A DNA stretch of 11,393 nucleotides, from positions 1 through 11,393 of the forward strand of contig JAWWBL010000053.1 of assembly GCA_033720975.1 (NCBI GenBank), read 5' to 3'. The notes beneath the pieces were generated by a model. The model was given only the letters and a program-made list of their open reading frames with translations. It had not been told where the DNA came from and did not search any database. This stretch comes from JAWWBL01 sp033720975. GTDB lineage: Bacteria; Actinomycetota; Acidimicrobiia; Spongiisociales; ZC4RG35. A program made the translations under genes and the position numbers. Of this stretch, positions 7,118 through 11,393 are shown one piece after another; positions within the stretch are counted from its first letter, which is position 1, and every line of letters starts with the position of its first letter.

Positions 7118-7660
7118 TCAAAACAACGCTCCTGTCAGATCGTCGAAGAGCCGGAAGATCGAAGGGGCATACAGGAGCAGAACGAGACCGGGGAGCATCA
7201 GGAGCGTCACCGGGAGCATCAGTCGCACGGGGAGTGTTCTCGCTCGGGCAAGGTTGCGCGCACGCTCCTCAGCAAGATCCTCCTCCAACAGACGCCGGAC
7301 GGTGTGGTCGAGGGATGCTCCTGAGCGGTGAGCCCGCACCAACTGGGCGAGAACCGGCCTCAACTCAGGACCGGCGGTTTCGATCGCTGCCTCCGGGCCC
7401 GATATCTCGGCCACACGTGCCACCCGCCCCAACTCGGGCCACCCGGCGACACGCTCTCCGGCGCGGCGAAGAGCTGCCAACACAGAACGCCCCGACCTGA
7501 TCTCGATGAGCAGCACGATCAGCACCAGGCGCAGCGGAAACGGCTCGCGCCTGGCGCGCCGGATGCGAAGGATCGGCGGAGTGGCGAAGACCGCAGCCGC
7601 TGCAACCGGCCCAGCAAGCGCCCAGGCGGCTGCCGCAAGGGCAACGGTCCAAGAGCTCAT
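7118..7660 (-). CDS. tadC: TadC-like inner-membrane platform protein (type II/IV secretion system F domain)
   Basis: Predicted polytopic membrane protein of 180 residues that, with TadB, forms the platform through which the TadA motor drives pilus assembly. Hydrophobic segments are at about 4-29, 43-53 and 143-171; the last (RLMLPVTLLMLPGLVLLLYAP) is the typical C-terminal TadC membrane pair. The cytoplasmic loop includes LRRAGERVAG and HRSGASLDHTVRRLLEEDLAEERAR, the usual charged T2SSF helix. The ATG at 7660 is chosen over the in-frame GTG at 7672 because it gives an ATGA overlap with tadB, as at tadA/tadB, and has GGAG 6 nt upstream. Short compared with proteobacterial TadC (about 300 residues) but normal for the actinobacterial version. 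Confidence 0.84.
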   Translation of the reverse strand: MSSWTVALAAAAWALAGPVAAAAVFATPPILRIRRARREPFPLRLVLIVLLIEIRSGRSVLAALRRAGERVAGWPELGRVARVAEISGPEAAIETAGPELRPVLAQLVRAHRSGASLDHTVRRLLEEDLAEERARNLARARTLPVRLMLPVTLLMLPGLVLLLYAPSIFRLFDDLTGALF

Positions 7661-8298
7661 CTCGCTCTCCACAAGATGACCATGGCGATCATCAAGCCGG
7701 TGGCGAAGAGGCCTAGCCCGACGACCGCGGCGACACGTTGACCCGGGGCGGCCACCAACGCCGACAGGCTTCCGGAACGAGCCTGCACCAGCAGGTACAA
7801 GGACGGCCCGGCGACGAACAGCGCCGCGGTCGCCCGAGCCGGAGCCGAAGCCACCCGCACCTCGCGGGCAACCTCCTGATTGGCAAGGGCAAGGGTTCCC
7901 ATCTCATCGAACAGATCTGCCCCACCCGAGCCGGAGACGGCCAGTTCGCGCACGGCGAGACCCAGCTCCTCCCCTACCTCGGGGAAGACGGACACCACCA
8001 GACGGGAGATCTCATCCATCGGCGCGCCTGCTCCGGCTGCCCTGGCGATGTCGTCGGCACCCACGGATCTGGCCGCGGCAGCGATTGCTAGACGAAGAGA
8101 GGAACCGGCTCGAAGCTCGGCCGAGATCCCGTCGCAAAAACCGACGGCGTTTGGCTTGCCCGCCCTCAGCCTGGCCTGTGCAACCGCGATGACCCCGAGG
8201 GTTGGTATCGGCCAATACAGGGCGGCCGCAACGAGAGCCACGCGCGGCCAGCTCAACCCCATCCCCGCGGCCAAAGCGACGCCAATCACATCGATCAT
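7657..8298 (-). CDS. tadB: TadB-like inner-membrane platform protein (type II/IV secretion system F domain)
   Basis: Predicted inner-membrane protein of 213 residues, partner of TadC and equivalent in position to Rv3658c. Hydrophobic stretches are at about 3-42 (one or two membrane passes), 158-176 and 190-210. The cytoplasmic T2SSF-like domain between them contains FCDGISAELRAGSSLRLA and the later ELAVSGSGGADLFDEMGTLA, resembling TadB helices. The ATG at 8298 overlaps the tadA stop as ATGA, and only a weak AGG lies 6 nt upstream, so translation is probably coupled to tadA. It lacks the long N-terminal region of proteobacterial TadB, as is usual in actinobacteria. It is not a split gene: tadC beside it supplies the second F-domain protein. 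Confidence 0.85.
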   Translation of the reverse strand: MIDVIGVALAAGMGLSWPRVALVAAALYWPIPTLGVIAVAQARLRAGKPNAVGFCDGISAELRAGSSLRLAIAAAARSVGADDIARAAGAGAPMDEISRLVVSVFPEVGEELGLAVRELAVSGSGGADLFDEMGTLALANQEVAREVRVASAPARATAALFVAGPSLYLLVQARSGSLSALVAAPGQRVAAVVGLGLFATGLMIAMVILWRAR

Positions 8299-9329
8299 GA
8301 CATGCCTGCGCCGAGACGCCCTATCTCAACGATTCGACGACCGTCGTCTGTCCGTTCCAACTGGATTATCAGATCGACTGCCGCATCGAGTTGCCGCCGG
8401 ATCGCTACCTCGGACGTGCTCCCGGCCGTCAGCGCCAGGGTCTCCAGCCTCCACATGGCCTCGTTGGGTGAGTTTGCATGGACCGTGGTCATCGATCCCC
8501 GATGGCCGGAGTTGAGGGCTGTGATCAAGTCAAGAGCCTCCGGCCCCCGAACCTCGCCGACGACGATTCGGTCAGGCCTCAGTCGAAGCGCTGAGAGCAG
8601 GAGCGACCGGATCGTTATCTCCCCAGCCCGTTCGGCGTTTGCTGGTCGCGCTTCGAGTCGCACGACATGACCGGGTAGCGAGAGCTCGGCCGCGTCCTCG
8701 ATGGTCACCACCCTCTCACCCGAGGGGATGAGTGCCCCCAGAAGATTGAGAAGGGTGGTCTTCCCGGTGCCCGTGCCTCCTGAAACGACGATCGTCTCTC
8801 GCGCAGCCACCGCCTGCGTCATTTCCTCGGTCTGTTCATCCGTGGCGAAACCAGTCGCGATGAGATCCTCCAGGCACTTCACCCGCTGGGTGAATCGCCG
8901 GATCGCCACAACGGGAACATCGACCGATGCGGGAGGAATCGCTGCGTGAAGCCGGCTCCCGTCGGGAAGGCGGGCCTCCACCGTCGGCGAGGATCGGTCG
9001 ATCCGCAGACCCAACGGGGCGATCTGCCGCTCGACGAATCCGAGAAGGTGCTCTGACGATTCGAATCTGGCTGCAGTTCGAATCAGGAGCCCATCCCGGT
9101 CGACCCAGACATCCTCGGGACCGTTCACGAGGATGTCACTAACCGCCGGATCGGAGAAGAAGTCATGAAGAGGGCCCCAGCCGATGACGTTGTTGACCAC
9201 CTCGGCTGAGGTGTCCGACCATGGCGATTCGATGCGAAGCAGCCGGGCAGCAGCAGCCTCGACCGCGGGCCCGTCCAGCCCTGTGTCGCTCTCGGCTATG
9301 GCACGGCTGATCCTTTCGACTATGCCCAC
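8295..9329 (-). CDS. tadA: TadA/CpaF-type secretion motor ATPase
   Basis: Predicted hexameric cytoplasmic ATPase that powers pilin assembly, 344 residues, equivalent to Rv3659c. The N-terminal domain (about 40-150) has DILVNGPEDVWVDRDG and VEARLPDGSRLHAAIPP, both hallmarks of the TadA branch. The motor domain has Walker A GGTGTGKTT (184-192), the Asp box VTIEDAAEL (E211, D212), Walker B RIVVGEVRG (254-262) and the His box with H276 and H284 (TTVHANS), so it looks active. The GTG at 9329 is chosen: it overlaps the upstream stop by 10 bp, has GGGGGA 4 nt before it, and avoids the Pro/Arg-rich shadow reading back to 9554, which is the other frame of the CpaE-like gene. No N-terminal extension beyond about 50 residues precedes the conserved domain. 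Confidence 0.94.
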   Translation of the reverse strand: MGIVERISRAIAESDTGLDGPAVEAAAARLLRIESPWSDTSAEVVNNVIGWGPLHDFFSDPAVSDILVNGPEDVWVDRDGLLIRTAARFESSEHLLGFVERQIAPLGLRIDRSSPTVEARLPDGSRLHAAIPPASVDVPVVAIRRFTQRVKCLEDLIATGFATDEQTEEMTQAVAARETIVVSGGTGTGKTTLLNLLGALIPSGERVVTIEDAAELSLPGHVVRLEARPANAERAGEITIRSLLLSALRLRPDRIVVGEVRGPEALDLITALNSGHRGSMTTVHANSPNEAMWRLETLALTAGSTSEVAIRRQLDAAVDLIIQLERTDDGRRIVEIGRLGAGMS

Positions 9330-9871
9330 GGAATCCCCCAGACCTGTCTCCAAGCCCTGGTCCAGCGACCCGGGCCCGGGAGCCAACCCCTGAGGATGTG
9401 GCGCACCATGCGGGGGGCGACTCGGGGAAGCATCGGGCCTGGGCCGGGTGCCCTGCCCGCGCCGTCCACCGGCTGCCAGACGGCAGGGCCATGATCCCAG
9501 GTCAGAACTGCTCCCCCGTAGAGGACGTGAACCGGGACGATCGGCCCAGGCCACGCATCGGATGGGGCCCGGACGACAACCGCCGGCCAGCGCGATGCGA
9601 GGGTCTGAGCAGCTTCGTGCGTCTCCGAGGCTCCCAACGATCCCGCACCTATCGTGGCGACTCCGGGCCGTCCTGGACTGATCTCGTCGAGCCGTGGCCC
9701 CTCGTTCACGACGTCGAACAGGGTGCGACCAGTCCCTTGCGGTTGGCGTCGCACCCTATCGATCACTAGAGCCGTGCCGGCCGCTGAGGCCAGCCCAACC
9801 GGCGCCAACAGCGACATAACCGGATCTGGCGACCAGACGGCCAGTACACGGATTCTCCCCACCCCGTCCAT
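9320..9871 (-). CDS. Short CpaE/Ssd-like protein of the Tad locus, P-loop lost
   Basis: First gene of the cluster, in the slot of mycobacterial ssd (Rv3660c, CpaE-like). At 183 residues it is about half the length of that family and has no N-terminal receiver-like domain. It can still be laid along a MinD/ParA fold: beta-1 RIRVLAVWS (6-14), ALVIDRVRR (34-42), GRTLFDVVNEGPRLDE (48-63), GVATIGAG (70-77) and WPAVVVRAPSD (95-105). Where GKGGVGKT should follow beta-1 it reads PDPVMSLLAPVGLA, with no Gly-Lys-Thr, so ATP binding is unlikely. The tail (140-183) is rich in Pro, Gly, Arg and Trp and may touch the membrane. The ATG at 9871 sits 7 nt after a TAGGTT -10 box. The fold reading is by eye, the locus position is strong, and the function is unknown. 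Confidence 0.7.
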   Translation of the reverse strand: MDGVGRIRVLAVWSPDPVMSLLAPVGLASAAGTALVIDRVRRQPQGTGRTLFDVVNEGPRLDEISPGRPGVATIGAGSLGASETHEAAQTLASRWPAVVVRAPSDAWPGPIVPVHVLYGGAVLTWDHGPAVWQPVDGAGRAPGPGPMLPRVAPRMVRHILRGWLPGPGRWTRAWRQVWGIPWA

Positions 9872-9878
9872 GCTTGCG

Positions 9879-9907
9879 AACCTATGAGGCGCCACCGTCC
9901 GGCACAA
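9879..9907 (-). promoter_or_regulatory. Candidate leaderless promoter of the tad-polX cluster
   Basis: On the minus strand TTGTGC (9907-9902), a 17-bp spacer and TAGGTT (9884-9879) form a plausible sigma-A promoter. The ATG at 9871 lies 7 nt past the -10 box, so the transcript would start at or next to the start codon. No good Shine-Dalgarno is present, which agrees with leaderless initiation. Confidence 0.45.
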
Positions 9908-9930
9908 GGGGGTTGTGACTCGGCGCGGGT

Positions 9931-9936
9931 TATCTT
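9931..9936 (+). promoter_or_regulatory. Candidate -10 box of the HAD phosphatase gene (leaderless)
   Basis: TATCTT lies 6 nt before the ATG at 9943 and no Shine-Dalgarno is present. No -35 hexamer stands at 16-18 bp upstream; TTGTGA at 9913 is too close (12 bp). The spacing fits a leaderless transcript starting on the A of ATG. Confidence 0.4.
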
Positions 9937-9942
9937 GGTCAG

Positions 9943-10713
9943 ATGGCAGGTGCCGCTTTCTTCGACCTCGACAAAACGATCATCGCCAAGTCATCGACCC
10001 TGGCGTTCACCAGGCCTATGTTCAAGGCCGGCCTTTTGAGCGGATCCACGCTCGCCAAGGCCGGAATAGCACAGGCCTACTACCAGGCCTTCGGCGCCGA
10101 CCACAACCAACTCGAGCGTGTAAAAGAGGAGCTGGCGGCACTGACTCAAGGCTGGTCACGCGACGAGGTGCTCGCCGTCGTCGAAGAGACGGTCGATGAG
10201 GTCGTGAGACCCCTGGTCTACGCCGAGGCTCTGGCGATCATCGCCCAACACAAGGGGGAGGGCCGCAAGGTGGTGGTCATCTCGGCAAGCCCGGAAGAGA
10301 TCGTCATTCCCCTGTGCCGCTACCTGGGCATCGAGGACGTCATCGCAACAAGGTCTGAGATCGACGAGAAGGGAAAATATACGGGACGAATCGAGCTCTA
10401 CGCATACGGACCGGGGAAGGCTGAGGCGATACGAGAGTTGGCAGAACGCGAAGGGATCGACCTGTCCGAGAGTTTCGCGTATTCCGATTCGATCACCGAT
10501 CTGCCGATGTTGGAAATGGTCGGGCACCCCGTGGTGGTCAACCCCGACTCCGAACTAGCCGCCATAGCCAAAGAGCGCGGCTGGGAGAGGAGGCGATTCG
10601 AGTCGGCGGTCACCCTTCGAGAGAAGATAACTGCCAAAGCGGTTCCCGGAGCGGTAGTAACCGGTGTCGCCGCCGTTCTCGCCTACTGGGCCCTCAAAGG
10701 CCGGAAGGCATAG
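9943..10713 (+). CDS. HAD superfamily subfamily IB phosphatase (SerB-like) with C-terminal membrane segment
   Basis: Predicted phosphomonoester hydrolase of 256 residues, matching Rv3661 in family and in its place divergent to the tad cluster. HAD motifs are complete: motif I FFDLDKT with nucleophile D8 and D10, motif II Ser114 in VVISAS, motif III Lys159 (GPGKAEAI) and motif IV YSDSITDLPM with D182 and D186. A cap domain spans about 17-95. The C-terminus (about 233-251, AVPGAVVTGVAAVLAYWAL, then KGRKA) is a hydrophobic helix with a basic end, so the enzyme may be tethered to the membrane. Similar hydrolases are often annotated SerB1-like, but the substrate is not shown and phosphoserine should not be assumed. 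Its 3' end overlaps the next, convergent gene by 20 bp. Confidence 0.9.
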   Translation: MAGAAFFDLDKTIIAKSSTLAFTRPMFKAGLLSGSTLAKAGIAQAYYQAFGADHNQLERVKEELAALTQGWSRDEVLAVVEETVDEVVRPLVYAEALAIIAQHKGEGRKVVVISASPEEIVIPLCRYLGIEDVIATRSEIDEKGKYTGRIELYAYGPGKAEAIRELAEREGIDLSESFAYSDSITDLPMLEMVGHPVVVNPDSELAAIAKERGWERRRFESAVTLREKITAKAVPGAVVTGVAAVLAYWALKGRKA

Positions 10714-11032
10714 GCCTGATCCCCCACTCGAATCCTGCAGAACCGACAGCCTGGAAGACCTCCGACAAGGACATGTACTCGTCATCAAGCTCATCGATAA
10801 CGACTCGCGAGAGGACTAGCCGCTCCACCGCCCAAACGGCGTCGCGGTCCGTCGAGCCGCGGATCAATCCCTGGTCGGTCACGAGCTTGAGTGCATCGCG
10901 GATCGGTTGGACGAGCGCTGTCGCCGGACCGAGCACATCGTCAGGGACGGAATGGAGGACGCCCGAAGCATCGATCGCTACCAGGGTGGCGCCGGCCTCG
11001 AGTGCAGACCTTGTCTCCGCCAGAGAGATCAC
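10694..11032 (-). CDS. Uncharacterised small protein between HAD phosphatase and ispD
   Basis: I do not recognise this 112-residue protein. It is soluble, acidic and probably mixed alpha/beta: ISLAETRSALEAGATLVAIDASG suggests a helix then a strand, followed by helices around PATALVQPIRDALKL, DRDAVWAVERLVLSR and EYMSLSEVFQAVGSAG. No membrane segment, cysteine or catalytic motif stands out. The GTG at 11032 is chosen because TACCTT lies 6 nt upstream in a leaderless arrangement and it avoids overlap with ispD. An ATG at 11071 is in frame but would overlap the divergent ispD start by 17 bp. The frame stays open to 11335 opposite ispD, which is shadow. The opposite-strand frame here is Ser/Arg-rich and implausible. 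It ends 20 bp inside the HAD gene. Confidence 0.6.
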   Translation of the reverse strand: MISLAETRSALEAGATLVAIDASGVLHSVPDDVLGPATALVQPIRDALKLVTDQGLIRGSTDRDAVWAVERLVLSRVVIDELDDEYMSLSEVFQAVGSAGFEWGIRPMPSGL

Positions 11033-11038
11033 CCGGCA

Positions 11039-11048
11039 AAGGTAGCCT
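11039..11048. promoter_or_regulatory. Overlapping divergent -10 boxes for ispD and the small protein
   Basis: TACCTT on the minus strand (11044-11039) lies 6 nt before the GTG at 11032. TAGCCT on the plus strand (11043-11048) lies 6 nt before the ATG at 11055. The boxes share two base pairs. Both starts lack a convincing Shine-Dalgarno at normal spacing (only AAAGG at 11038-11042 for ispD), and neither has a good -35. RNA polymerase could occupy only one direction at a time. Confidence 0.35.
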
Positions 11049-11054
11049 CGGCCG

Positions 11055-11393
11055 ATGTTGACTCGGGCCATGATCGTCGTCGCCGCAGGCGCCAGCACAC
11101 GCTTCGGGGGCGACAAGCTGACAGTGGAACTTCTGGGGAAGCCTGTCATCGCCCACACTCTGTCTGCGGTCATCCCCAGCGTCGATAGCTGCATATTGGT
11201 GTGCAGACACGACATGATTCGAGGCCTCGAGAAGCTCGGCTTCGAGTGTGAGCTGATACCAGGGGGGCCGACCCGGACCGCCAGCGAGATGGCGGGGCTC
11301 GCCGCGGTGGGGCCCGATATCGAACTGATCGGCATTCACGACGGAGCCCGCCCCGGGACAACACCCCAGCTGATTGAAGCTTTGTTCAACCGA
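11055..11393 (+). CDS. ispD: 2-C-methyl-D-erythritol 4-phosphate cytidylyltransferase, N-terminal half
   Basis: Predicted IspD, which joins CTP and MEP to give CDP-ME in the non-mevalonate isoprenoid pathway. 113 codons are visible; the family is about 230 residues, so the C-terminal half lies past 11393. The CTP-binding loop is VVAAGASTRFGGDK (8-21), with the expected Arg16 and Lys21. Further family marks are LLGKPVIAHTL (26-36), IPGGPTRTAS with R74 (68-77), and HDGARP (95-100), whose Asp96 and Arg99 match the conserved HDAARP. The residues after HDGARP (GTT) differ from the usual LV(S/T). The ATG at 11055 is chosen because TAGCCT lies 6 nt upstream; an ATG at 11070 is a possible alternative. 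The downstream partner ispF, often adjacent or fused, would be outside the window. Confidence 0.88.
   Translation, partial: MLTRAMIVVAAGASTRFGGDKLTVELLGKPVIAHTLSAVIPSVDSCILVCRHDMIRGLEKLGFECELIPGGPTRTASEMAGLAAVGPDIELIGIHDGARPGTTPQLIEALFNR

Noticed and set aside
7113..7132. GGAG/CTCC pairing at the end of tadC as a terminator
   Set aside because: Only four pairs with a 12-nt loop and no U-tract; too weak to call.
9450..9489. 8-bp inverted repeat GCCCTGCC/GGCAGGGC with an alternative CTGCC/GGCAG pairing, resembling an attenuator
   Set aside because: It lies within the coding region of the CpaE-like gene in very GC-rich Pro/Gly codons, where such matches arise easily. No leader peptide or U-tract accompanies it.
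9330..9554. 75-codon extension of TadA
   Set aside because: It is the alternate frame of the CpaE-like gene, Pro/Arg-rich with no TadA similarity. GTG 9329 has a ribosome site and normal overlap.
11033..11335. Minus-strand frame open opposite ispD
   Set aside because: The plus strand clearly encodes IspD motifs here; the reverse frame is Ser/Pro-rich shadow.
1..11393. CRISPR arrays, insertion sequences, tRNA/rRNA genes, prophage genes
   Set aside because: No regularly spaced repeats, transposase-like proteins, terminal inverted repeats or RNA-gene signatures were found; the region looks like an ordinary chromosomal segment.

Overview
The window is a gene-dense, GC-rich stretch (C/G-rich third codon positions, many GTG starts, 4-nt ATGA/GTGA overlaps) from a member of the Actinomycetota. 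The best lineage evidence is gene order. From right to left it carries a HAD-IB phosphatase, a CpaE/Ssd-like protein, TadA, TadB, TadC, a DUF4244/Flp-type pilin, TadE and a second TadE-like protein. This is the order of Mycobacterium tuberculosis Rv3661 down to Rv3654c. The details (short CpaE-like protein, polX next door, leaderless starts) suggest an actinobacterium outside the mycobacteria, possibly Acidimicrobiia; that placement is inference.

Layout. 1-905 (-): 5' part of a PIN-PhoH (PhoH2-type) protein, running off the left edge. 906-1019: divergent intergenic region. 1020-4385 (+): a 1121-residue signalling protein with two zinc ribbons, a class III nucleotide cyclase domain, an AAA/STAND-type ATPase domain and a C-terminal helical-repeat (TPR-like) region. 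4382-9871 (-): one continuous eight-gene cluster, transcribed cpaE-like > tadA > tadB > tadC > flp > tadE > tadE-like/G > polX. Its genes overlap or lie close together, the widest gap (51 bp) being just before the pilin. 9943-10713 (+): membrane-anchored HAD-IB phosphatase. 10694-11032 (-): uncharacterised small protein. 11055-11393 (+): N-terminal half of IspD (MEP isoprenoid pathway), running off the right edge.

How the genes work together. The Tad genes should encode the motor (TadA), inner-membrane platform (TadB, TadC), major pilin (Flp) and pseudopilins of a type IVc (tight-adherence) pilus or secretion machine. No prepilin peptidase, secretin or helicase is in the window. polX, a DNA-repair polymerase with a PHP nuclease domain, starts 14 bp after the last tad gene and probably rides on the same transcript. 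The CpaE-like gene is striking: it keeps recognisable parts of a MinD/ParA fold but has no Walker A loop, so it should not hydrolyse ATP.

Regulation. Several isolated starts in the right half (9871, 9943, 11032, 11055) lack a good Shine-Dalgarno and instead have a TAnnnT -10 hexamer 6-7 nt upstream, the layout of leaderless actinobacterial transcripts. phoH2, the cyclase gene and flp have clear Shine-Dalgarno sequences. No tRNA, rRNA, CRISPR array, insertion sequence or prophage was seen. I found no clearly undescribed multi-gene system. The best leads are the ATPase-dead CpaE homologue, the tad-polX linkage and the leaderless promoter pattern.
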